Of a stretch of DNA of 64,000 bases, positions 7,933-19,900 are shown piece after piece; positions within the stretch are counted from its first letter, which is position 1; every line of letters begins with the position of its first letter. The notes under the pieces are model-generated. The model worked only from the letters and a program-made list of their open reading frames with translations. It made no database searches and was not told where the DNA came from. The translations under genes were made by a program, and so were the position numbers. The stretch lies in contig WGNB01000018.1 of NCBI GenBank assembly GCA_016124795.1, forward strand, positions 62,001-126,000. The letters run 5' to 3'. This DNA comes from Rhodopseudomonas sp. (GTDB lineage: Bacteria > Pseudomonadota > Alphaproteobacteria > Rhizobiales > Xanthobacteraceae).

Positions 7933-10900
7933 TTAGTAAACCCGATCCGGCATCTTCTGGTTGAGCATATAGTTCAGTTTCTTATTCTGGATCACCACGC
8001 CATTTTCAGCCTTATTACTAAGGCGCTGGCGAGTTTTCTCCGACGCCCGGATCGTCGCGCCGGTGATGGCACGGGCCTGATTGATCGGGACCGCATTGAA
8101 TTTGACGATTTCAGCCATCACCTTGTCTTGCGCCGACTGATCGCCCGACGCCAGAGCCCGGTGGAAAGCGTCGAGCAGCGCCTTGCGGGTATTGGCAATC
8201 CGCTTCTCCATGTTCGTCTTTTCGTCGTTGCGCGTGTATTGCTCAGTCACCACGGCCGGCGTGAAGCCGATCGCCTGCTTAGCGGCATTGGTTACGCCGA
8301 TGCTGTCCTGCGGGACAACGGTGTCGCCGCGCAGATTTACCGCACCCTCTTGCTGGTAGCGCCAAGCCTTCATCAGATTTTTGATGGCGGTCGGCGCCAT
8401 CATTTCGATGCCGCGCGCCACGCCCTTGCCGTCCCTGATCACGTTCAGGCCATTATAGGCATTATGCGCCATGCCCCAGACCGGCCCGAGCAGATCGTTG
8501 CTCATATTGTTCCACCAGTCCTGTGAAGTCTGAACGCGATCGTCGCTCTGAAACCAAAGGTCGGCCATGCCCATGCGTTGTGTCAGCGAGGTGCCGGTCA
8601 AATAGCCAGGAACGCCGTCGAGGGCCATGCCGCCAAGCTGCGGGCCAAGGGTATGGACCACGCTATCGCGGAATTCTTCCTTCCAAGATTTTCCATCGTC
8701 GGGGTCGCCGAAAATTAAGCCAAATAGCGGGATGATGACCTGCTGCATGAGCGGTACGCCCATCGCGCCAGCCATCAGCGCATACATGCCCATGATCCCG
8801 GCAAGCTGGTAACGCGCCTCCTTGCGCGCGGCGGCGGTCTCGCCGGCGAAGCTCTGCTGGGTATCTCGGAACAGGCGATAGATCATGTTGATCTGGAAGT
8901 TTTTGAACAGGAGCGCGACCTTGGCGGCGTCGCTATACATCAACCGCGGCCGGTTCGTATTCGAATAGTCGAAGTGGGTTTTCCACGTCAGTTCAGCCGC
9001 CTTATCCAGCGACTCCGCCATTCCCATGCCGGACTTGCGCGCGAGCCGGAACGCCGCCAGTGCCGTGACCTCACGGTTAAACCGTTCCGCATGGTGGAAT
9101 AGGAATGAGACCGACTTCATCACCCGCACACGAGTCGGATTGTAGTCGGCCCCGCGGTCAGCAACACCGCTCAGATCGTGGGCCATCGACTTATCGATGA
9201 GGCCGATATCGTCGAAATGCTTCATTGCCGCGCGTTCATCGGCGGAAAGATTGGCGCCTTCGACGCTACCCTTCCCGGCGATGAAATCGCGCGAGGCCGC
9301 CATCAGGCCCGAAATCGCCTTGCCCATGCCGAACCGGCTGCCAATGATCGGCACCCCCATGATCGCGGTCTGGGAGAGGTTGACCACAGCGGAGGCCGGA
9401 GACATGCCGAGGAAATAGACAAAGCCCAAGCTGGTCGCTTTGGTCGCCCAGGAAGCATTCTCGGGGTTCATCACCCACTGGTGGCGTAATTCAAGCTCAT
9501 TGGCGATCTTGCCGGCGAGAATTTTTTCGCTGGGCGCCGCCGTCTTGACCTGATCCCGTGCTTGATTGACAAGCTCCTGCAAATCGCCGCCAAACTTCAC
9601 CCGCGCCATCTGGTGTGCGGCGTGGAACATATGGCTGGCGTAGGACCGCAGCGCGTCTTCATGGAAGCCGGCAACGCCCTGGCGATGAATGAACCGCTTG
9701 CGGATCGACAAATCGGGCATCGTCGAAAGATACCGCTGCCAGATTGCATCCATAACCTCGTCATCGACGCCGGCTCCGCCAAGGATATCGGACACCTCGG
9801 CCATCAGTCGAGGGTCCATGCCTTCTTTCACGTTATTGGCGTTCGAAAGAACGCCGGTATCGATCTCCATGCCGGGGTATGCTTTGCGCATCTCACGCTC
9901 AAGGACGTTGCGCGCGGCGGCGGTCTCGCGCCGGGAGAACGAAATCACCTTGCCATCGTCATTTTTGACAGTGACGAAATAGTCGCCGAAACGCGCCAAT
10001 GGGAAATACGGATCGGGGACGCGAGTCGCCTCGAACGACTTGCGCAGCGCCGCCATGCGGGCCTTTGTCCCGAATTGAAGCTTTTGCTTCGCGACTGCGA
10101 GCCTACGGTCGGCTTTGGCGATTGCGTCATCCTTGGCCTGCCCGGTCAATCCGAGATCGCGGATATCCTCCAACTCCGCCTCATGGCGGCGCTCTGCATC
10201 CGTCACCTGCTGGTCCATCGCCTTCTGGATTTTTTCGAGCAGGATTTGATCGAGCTCCTTCGCCTGGGCAACGTAGTCATCCCTCACCTCGCCGTACATG
10301 GCGCGGGCGGCCGGCGACAGGGCCATGAAGCGTTTGCGCAGATCGGCATATTCAGTCTTGGCGGCCGTCTCCATATCGGTATTCGACGGGTCGACGCCGG
10401 CCAGCGTCGAGTCGTGCATGATATCGGCCAGCGCCTTGGCGCTCTTTCCGTTCTTCCCGATGACCTTGCGCCATTTATTGACGACTTTATCAGCGTCGAC
10501 CTGCTTGCGATTGCGGAAGGCATCCATGGTCCGCTTGAGACCAATATATTGCCCGACTGCGACCTGCCCTTTGCCCGCCCAATCGGCGAGCGTGTTGAGC
10601 GGGAGAAGCGACATGGCCGGGCCGCGCACGTCCTCGGCCAGCCCCTTCACCATGTCGGAAAGCTCGGAGAGAGACTTCGGCGAAGTGAACCGGCCGTTGT
10701 CCTTAGCTGCGCTGGGTTGCGCAACAGATTCGGCTCGGCCAACGGCGGCGCCGGTCTGAGCCGGGGAGCCGCGACTTTCGGCCACAGGTTGTGGTGTGCG
10801 CGTCGGGCCGCGGCCGGCGGTGCCGACCTTGCCCTCACGCACAGCCGCGATCGCCAGCGCCCGGAGTTGTTCCGGCGTAACCTTGCCGGCTTGCAGGCCA

Positions 10901-13900
10901 AACCGGCGCAGCAGCCAAGCCTTGAGAGCGCCGATCGCTTCGCGCGCCCAATCACCAAAGGCACGCGGCATCGTTTCATGCTCGGAAATGATGTACGCGC
11001 CGAATTCCTCCGGCGTCAGTTCTTCCGAATAGGCACCTGCCACCTGCTCCGCGTGCGCCATGCGCGCCAGCGCCGCGTCGTAGACCGTCCGCGCACCACC
11101 CTTCGAGCCCTTGGCCTGGTTGTAGAGGCTCTTGAGCCGCCCTTGCAGCTTGGTCCAAGCGGCATCGCCGACGAGCGGTCGCACGCCGGAATGGAAAACC
11201 TCGTGCAGCAAGGCCGCCGACACCGCCTCCGGCGCGAGATTAGACGCAACGAGGTGAACCACGCCATCAGCATTGGTCACATAGGCTTCGGCCTGCGAGC
11301 CGGCCGGCGCCGTATCCTCGATCTTGATCTGTCCTGCGTCGATCAATGCCGAAATTGCGCCTGACCACGGAGTTCCATCGAGCACATCGCGGACTTCGGC
11401 CGCCGTCATGCCCGCATCAGCCGGAGTTTCGCCAGTGAGGCCGCGCCACTCAGACAGATTGATCCCAGACCCGTTTTCGGTTACACTGTCCTTGCTGGCG
11501 ATGCTTTCTTTGCTGTCTGCGGCTTTGCCGCCGGCCAACCGGGCACCAATCCCCGGATCGCCAGCGTTTTTATCAATATTAAAATCGTACTGGTAGTGGC
11601 CTTCCGTCAGCCGATGGATCGACACAGCCAAGTGCTTGATTTTGCCGTCAAGCTCAATTGGGGCGGCAATAACGATGCGCTCGGAGACGCCCGGCTTGGT
11701 GCCGGGCTCGCGAAGAACGACAGACCCTTTCTCGATAATCTGGCGGATCGCCGGGACCGCCCGGAGAAGAACGTCGCCCTTGCCATGAACGGATTTGTTC
11801 CGACCGCGCTGGTTGAACCGCACGGCCAGCCCATCGGCAGTGTGAACGGTTTCGCCGCGGAGGTGGGCATCGTACCAGTCCTGCGCGGCTTTGCGCATTG
11901 CCGGCATGTCGCCCGGTATTTTGAAATTGGCCCCGATCTCATCGCCCTTGATCTTGGCGACCGGCTTGGAGCGATCAGGAACGGACTCGGTGATGTCGCC
12001 TTCCTTCGCAACCGGCGCCGCTTCTTTCTTCTTCGGCTGCAAGGCAGTAATCACCTCCCGGTGACGCTCCTTGGCCGCATCAAGCTGGGCGTCCTGGTCC
12101 CACGGCTTGATTTGCGCCTCAAGCGCCGGGATATCGCGCTCGATCCCCTTTACCCATTCGCGGTTATTTGAAGCCCGGCTTTCGAACGACTTGACGGCAT
12201 TTGAAATCTTGACGGCAAGGCCAGTCGGATCGGCGGCCTTCGCATCCTCGATATAAACCTGCTCGGGGCTCGCGCTTTCGATTTGAACGGCAAACCCTGA
12301 GCCATGCCGGCCATCGATCGCGTCGAGGCGCAACGGGAACCCACCAAATTCGCCAAGCTCGACCGACTCCGCGCCGGTTGCCATCATCTTCGCGGCTTTC
12401 ACAAGGATGGCGGCGCCGGCCTCCTTATGCTTCTCGAAAGTCTTGCCGCCGATCTCCATAACAAAGCCGCGGCCGATGGCGGAAGCCCTCTCGGCATCCG
12501 CTTGAAGTTTCGGGAACACCTCGTTCAGCCGAACCAGTTCCTTGTGATCGCTGCTGATCCGCCGTTTGATGTCGTACTGCTCGCGATCGTGATTGCTGCG
12601 CTGCTGATCGAGTTTGCGCACCTTCTGGCGCAAGTCCATTTCTTCAAGGATGAGCGGATTGCCGCTGGCCGCCGCCTTCATCTCTGCCGCGTTCGCGGCC
12701 TCGCCTGCGATATCCTCGATCTGGCGCGCGTTGAGATCACCCTTGCGGACCTGCTCGATGAAGCGGGCCTTGGCTTCAATGGTCTGCCACATGCGCGCAT
12801 CGAGCGTGTTTTTAGTGGCATAGCGATAGACGCCAACCTCGAAGCCCTCCGGGTCCGCGTCGTACAGTTCATTGCCCTGGCGGATAATCCGGCCTTCTCG
12901 CTGTTCGAGATCGGACGGACGCCATGGCGCATCGATATGGTGCAGCGCGACAAGGCGGTTCTGCACGTTCGTGCCGGCGCCCATCTTCGCGGTCGAACCA
13001 AGTAGGAAGCGGATGATCCCGGATCGCACCTTGCCGAATAGTTCGTCTTTCTGCTTTTCGGTGTTGGCGTCGTGGATAAAGGCGATATGGTGGGCAAGAA
13101 CGCTACGATCGATTAGTTTCTGCTTCAGGTCATCATAAACGCTGAAATCGCCGTCGAGCGCATCGAACTCGTCGGGCGACATGGCATCGAGCTTGGTCTG
13201 CGCCGCTTCGTCACCATCGTCAGCCGCCTTCACGAGTTCGCGCAGGGCGGCGACTTCCTTGACCTTCGCCCCTTTCGGAGTGGATAGGTCGATAAAGACT
13301 AGCTGGACGCCCTTTTTGTGGTCCCACTCCTTATAGATGCGGACCATGTTGTCGGCGGCATCGTTGATCTTCGAGCCGGGATTATCAGGATACGATGGGT
13401 CGATCATGCGCATGTCGAGCGCGCTTTTGCGCGCGTCAGACATGATCTTGAGCATGTTGTCGCCGCCCTTCTCAGCCTTCTTCGGCAGATTTTCAGCCCG
13501 CCAAATCAGAGAGCCCTTCGGGTATTGATCAGTGTCGTTGCCGTCCTTATCCTTTACCGGCAGGCCCATGTAGGCCGCCTGATCCTTGCTGCGTTCGGCG
13601 ATCACGATCTGCGGCTTGCCGCCGACCATGTTGGGAACACCCAGCGTGCGCCCCTGCTCGGCAAGCTGGCGTTTAATGTCGTCGCGGGTAATCACGTCGG
13701 CAAAGGTGCGGTACTGCCGCAGCAATTCCGGCATGTTAACGAATTTCGCGAACCGCGATTTCAGCTTGTATTGGCCGGACGGCGACAACTCCCAATCCGT
13801 CACCACCTTGCCGAACATGCGCGCCCAGGCATCGAAATGGGCGAGGCCAAGGTCTTTGAGCGTGCGAGCGGATAGATACCGCTGCATCGTATACATCTCG

Positions 13901-16900
13901 GCCATCGTGTTCGAGATCGGCGTGCCGGTGGCAAACGTCACATTCCGGCCGCCCGTCTTTTGCAGCACGATCTGGCTTTTCATATAGAGATCGGCGGCCT
14001 TCTGGCTGCCGGCCTGATTGCCGATGCCGGCAACGCGCTGCATCGAGGTCGAAAACCCAAGGTTCTTAAACTCGTGGGCCTCATCCACGGAGAGATCGTC
14101 AACCCCGATATCCTGAAACGTCAGCCCCACATCCTTGCTGCCGGCGTCCAGCAACCGTTCGAGCTTCGATTTCAGGTTCTCGCGGGCCTTCTCAAGCTGG
14201 GCGACGTTGCGGCTTTTCTTGCCGTCCGCCTCGCGCACCGCGGCGATCGACGTTTCAAGGTCTGCCATCTGATCGGAGATGAACTGCTTGTGAAATTCGA
14301 GATCGACCGGGATTTTTCCGAACGAGGAATGCGCCACAATCACAGCATCCCAATCACCAGTCGCAACGCGGGCGAACAGGCGCTTGCGGTTGGCCGCCTC
14401 GAAGTCCTTCTTGGTCGCGGCGAGCACGCGCGCGCCGGGATAAAGCCGGTTGAAATCGGCCGCCCATTGGCCAACAAGATGGTTCGGGACGACAAGCATC
14501 GGCTTTTTGGCGATACCCATGCGCCGCTTTTCCATGATGCCCGCGATGATCTCAAAAGTCTTCCCGGCGCCGACGACATGATCGGCCAGCGAGGTAGGGG
14601 TCTGGATCATGCGCCAGACAAAGTTCAACTGATGCGGACGGAACCGAATGATGTCGTCGCCCACCTTGCCCGGCAAGGTGAGGTGCGAGCCGTCATAGAC
14701 GCGCAGAACATCGGTATTAAAGGTATCGTTATAGAGGCTCGCAATCGCCTCGCGGCGGGCATCGTCCTGCCAAAGCCAGCGGCTCCATTCTTCGGAGACG
14801 CGGTTTACCTTCTCATTGGCGGCATCGGTTGCGGCTTGATTGAGGATCGAGCTGCCGTCGCGCTGGGGATCGCGGATCGTGATGGTGCTGCCATGTAGCG
14901 CAGCATCGATGATGCTTTTCACCGACGCGCGGTCGGTGCCCCAGCGGGTTTGGACCGCCGCCCCAGCTTTATCACCATTGATGATCCAGCGAGCGTTCGC
15001 GTCCGAATAGAAGGCGCGCGCACCTTTGCCTTCGGTAATGTGGTCGATAAAATCGCCGACATATTGCGGCGGAATCCAGTGCGCGCCCGGCGTCACTTCA
15101 ATATCGGCGGCATTGATATCGGCCGGTATCACCTCCCGCAGCGCTTCGACGTTGCGGCGGTATTGCGGGTCGGTCTTTGCAATCTCAGCAGCGATCGCCA
15201 GCTTGCGCTTGACGTTGCCAGCGAGGTAGGCGTCTCGCGGCTCGTATCCGCCCTCTGGGTCCTTAAAGACGAGATCACCAAGTTCGTCGACAATCGCCGC
15301 CTCCGGCTTGCCGTAGAGGCCCATCATGTACTCCATGTCGACGCGGCCGAGTTCGCCCTGGGAGATGGCCAGTGCGTCTTTTGCTGATGCCGCGCTGGTC
15401 GGCTTCACATACGGAAATTGCGTGCGCTTGGAGAACACCGCCGCCTTTTGCGCGCTTGGCGCGCGGACGGCCTCGCCGGTCTTTTTCGCGACCGTAGCGC
15501 TCAAGCCTTTGTCGAACTTGTCCTCAAGTGCAGAAATCTGAGGCCAAGTCGGATCGTCCTCGAACAGCCGCTTATTGGCGTCGAGATTGATCGGCCCATG
15601 CTTGGAGACGAACGAGTCGTAGACCTTGTTCATCCGATCGCGCAGGTGCTTAAGCTTCTTGTCCTCGGCAGATTCGTCCAACTGAGCCTTGCGCAGCAAC
15701 GCGAACGCATCGCGAATGCGCAACATCCCCGAGACGCGCTCGATGGCGCGCTCGTTCGGCAATTCCATCGGCTTAGCCCGCGCCTCGCCGAGATGATCCG
15801 GGTCGCGGACCCAAATCTGTCCTTTGTCGTCGAGGAAGCCGGAGCCAACGATCGCGTCGGCTGCGTTATGCGGCGCCTTGATTTCCGACATTTCCACTTC
15901 GACGCCGGCGGCGGCCATGACACCTTCTGGCAGCCGGCGGATCGCTTCATTCAGAAGCTTGGCGGTGTCCTGGCCTTCATTCTTGATGAGCGCGGCATCA
16001 CCCTCACGGTACATGGTGCCGTAGGCGCCGAACTTGCCGAGCATCTGATTGGGATTGGCATGGAAATACTCATTCAGGAGCATTTCTTTGCCGTTCTCAT
16101 CCTTGAACATGCGAGCGTTGAGCCACGCCGGCCCGGCCGGCGCTTCGCCTTCGGCGCGCTTGCGCAGGAAGATGATATCGGTCGTAACATCGGTGCCGGC
16201 GTTCTTGGTGAACGCATCGTTCGGCAGCCGGATCGCCCCGAGCAGATCGGCGCGGTCGCTGAGATATGCGCGCGCTTTGTCGCCCTGGGTATCCATCAGG
16301 CTATCGCTGACAACCATCGCCAGCACGCCGCCCGGTTTCAGGGTGTCGAGGCTCTTGGCGAAGAAGAAATTATGGATGCTGAACGAGAGGTGCTTGCGGT
16401 TCGGGTCGTAAAGGCGCTCAGAGCCAAACGGTGGGTTGCCAATAGCCAGATCGAAATAGTCGTCGGGCGCGCTGAGGGCCTGGAAGCCGATCGGCGCTTG
16501 AATGTTGGCATCCGGGTAGAGCTGCTTGACGATGCCGCCCGTGATCCGGTCAAGTTCAACGCCCGTGATCTGCGCGGCCTTGCGCGCATCGGCCGGCATC
16601 ATCCCGAGGAAATTGCCGGTGCCAACGGACGGTTCGAGCATCTTTCCGCCGGCAAAGCCGAGCCGGCGCACCGCGCTCCACATAGCTTTGACGATTTCGG
16701 GTCTCGTATAGTGCGCATTGCGCGTCGATGCCGCCGCAGCCTTGTATTCCTCGTCACTGAGAAGCGCGCGCAGTTCGGCGGAGGCTTTCTCCCAGCCATT
16801 CGTAACGGAGCCGTCCTCGCGCGGGAAAACGGCTTTAAGCCCGCCCCAGCCGACATACTTGGCAAGCACTGCCTGCTCGGAGCGAGTTGCGCGCCGGCCT

Positions 16901-19900
16901 TCGGCCTCGATCTTATTCAGGAGACGGATGGCATCGAGGTTCTGGCGCAGCTTCGTCCGTTGACCGCCATCACCCAGAGCGTCGGCCTCGGTGATGGTGT
17001 AATTGCCAGCGATCTCGGCTGCCGGGGTCGCCGCCGATTCCGGCGACGGCTTGTTGGCTTCTAGCCGTTCTTGCGGCCCGCGGTTGGGATTTCCATCGTT
17101 CGAGCGCCGCTCGTCTGCGCCGCCCGCATCGCGCCCCCGAGCGTCGGGGCTGCGCTTGGCGTCCAATTTGGGCTGTCGCTTGCCGGTTTCGTCCCCTCCT
17201 GCGGGGGAAAGAGATAGCGTTCCCTGACGATCTCCCAGGCTTCCTGCTGATTGAAGCCCTGCGCCGTCAATCCGCTCATTTCCGTCGATGTTTGATCTGC
17301 TGCGCTTGCCAGCGCCTTGTCCAGCGTCCCCGCCTTGCTCAGTTCCGCGAACCGAGTCGGCTGAAACTCCTTCCAGTGCGCTTTGGCCTGCGCCTTCCAG
17401 TTCTGGTGATCCACCGGCTTTCTCCGTTTCCGCAAGGCGCTTAAGTTCGACGCGCACCTCATCGGGGCTGTCCATACCGGCCACGTCATGGCCGGAGTCC
17501 TCAAGCAGATCGCGTGCGCCATTATACCACGAGCGCAGATACTTGCGAAGGTCACCGACCGTGGAGCCCATATCGGCGGCTACCGCCTTCGCGAAATCGC
17601 CAAATTTCCGGGCGCCGGCCTCGATGTGGAAGGCGGCCAATTCAGTGCCAAGCGCCAGAATTTCCGGGTCAATGCCGGAATTGACCTGATTTTTTAGCTT
17701 ATCACGCAGCTTGGCGCGGATTTCGTCGGCGCGCGCCGCCGTCACCAGCTTGTTCGAAGCGCCATAGGCAGCGGCCGGCAAGGGCGGCGCGGTCTGCGGC
17801 GTCTTAACCTTCGCCGCCTGGACGATCTCAGAGCGGCGTTTCATTGCCGGAGCCATCGCGAGGTCGATGGCGGCGCTTCCATTCAACCCCTTCTCTGCCA
17901 ATTCCAGCCGTACCTTCCAAGGAGGAAGGCCAGCCTCAACGCGCTCGACGGCGAACCGCTGCGATTCCTCCTGCGTCATGCCATCGGTGGGCTTCGCTGC
18001 CGTTTCCTTCTCTACCTCGTCTGACAGACCAGCCGCTTTCGCTTCGCTGGGGGACAGCATCCGAATGCGATCGGTATCTTCCACGCGGACGGTGTTTTGC
18101 TCCCGCACCTCAAAGCGAAGGCCATTCGGCACCACCTCATGCGTGGCGCCGAGCTTCTTCTTGGTGATGTAGGCTTCCGCCTTCTCGCGCGTGCCGAACC
18201 ATTTGACAGACGGAGAGACAGCGACAGGTTCGGCTTTGCGCAAGGCGCCAGCAGACGGGTGCAACTCATCCAGGGTATTTAGCGCCGACTGCGTGAACTT
18301 CGTCGGTTCCTGGCCGAGCGCGGTTTCGGCCTCATTCAAGAGCTTCTGGCGGTCCACCAATTTCTTGCGCAGGTTGCCCAGGCGGCCGGTGTTGCCCTTC
18401 TTCTTTTCCTTTTCGAGCTTGGCGATGGTCTGCTCGGTATCCGCGATCGCCGCCTTGAAGGCGCCGACGCTGCCCTCGATTTGCGCGCGAGGCACCTTGT
18501 CACCGCGCCACTTGACGGTCTTGGCTGCCGGCTTTTCGCCGCTGGTCGCAGAGTGGTGCAGATCAAGCGCAGTTTCGAGGTGCTGACGCGCCGGCTCATC
18601 GGCGGTGGCGCCGCTATCGAGGCTTGCCCGCAGACTGGTCGCCACGGGGCCATCCGCCGGGACGAGCCCCTTGTCGAGCGCATAGTTTGCGGCCGCGCGC
18701 TCGTTGGAGGTGAGGCGCATATCTTCATGCGCAACATCGCCGGTCTTTTCCAGATCGGCGATCGGCTGAGTGAACGATGCCGGCTTGGTGGTGTCGCCGT
18801 TCTTGAGCCAGTCCTTAAACCTGGCCAGCGTCATTTCAGTGATGGCGCCGGCGCCATCCCATCCCTTCGCATAGTTGGCCAGATATGCCTTCTTCGCTTC
18901 GGCTTTTGAGCCAAAGCCGATCATCACCTTGTGCTCGTCGAACGAGGCCTGCATGTCTTGGTTGCGCTGATCGACAATGTAGATCGGCGCGTCATCAGGA
19001 AGATTGGCCGGCGTTTCCAGCTTCACAAAGGCGTCAACATGATCCTTGTCGCGGCCGACCGTGCCTTTTATGTAACCGTAATGGCTCCGCATCTTCACAG
19101 ACCACGGCTTGCCGCCGGCATCGACGCCTTTACGTTCTGATCCGGCCGGGTTCTCGATCGACAAGTCGAGCCCGCCGATTTTTACATGTCCGAGCTTGTA
19201 ATTGCCGGCCTCCTTCTGCGCCTGCGTCGGCTCGGAAAGATCGTTGGTCGGCGACGTTGCCGCCTCATGTGCGGCCTGCTCGATATGGTTTCCCGGCGCC
19301 CTCTCAAATTCTGGCGCTATCACCTCGCCACCCTGCTTCGCAGCCTGCTCGACCTGCGCTCGATATTCATCGGCTGCGGCGTTGACGGCGCCGATATCAA
19401 TGCCCATGGCGACGGCGGCCCGCCGGCGATCATCGGCCAGAAGCTTGTCGGCCCGCGCCATGCTGGTGGTGCTGCCCTTGCGGGCCATTTCACGCTTACG
19501 GCCGAGATCGAACAGGTCGGCGTGCGCATCATCGGGCATCATAACGCTGACATCGCCGACCTTGCGCGCGAGCGGCATATCGACCGCCGGCGGCGCAACG
19601 GAGGCAACTGGTTCCGCGGATAATTCGGGCTGTTGGGCCTGCGGCTCCATATCGGCAGCCGGCGCGGCTGCGATAGGCGTCACCTGAACGTCAGGATCGT
19701 CCATCGGCAGCGTATGGACTTCGCCCTGATCGTCTTGAACATGCATCCCGGCGGGGTCGTAACCATGGACGGTTACGTCCATCGCCGGCACGCCTGGGAT
19801 CGAGATCGTGACGCGCGAGCCGATCGGCGCTATCGCCTCGGCCGTCTTGGCGTGTTCGGTGGCCCGACCAATTTCCGCAGCTCGCGAAATAGGCCCAGTG

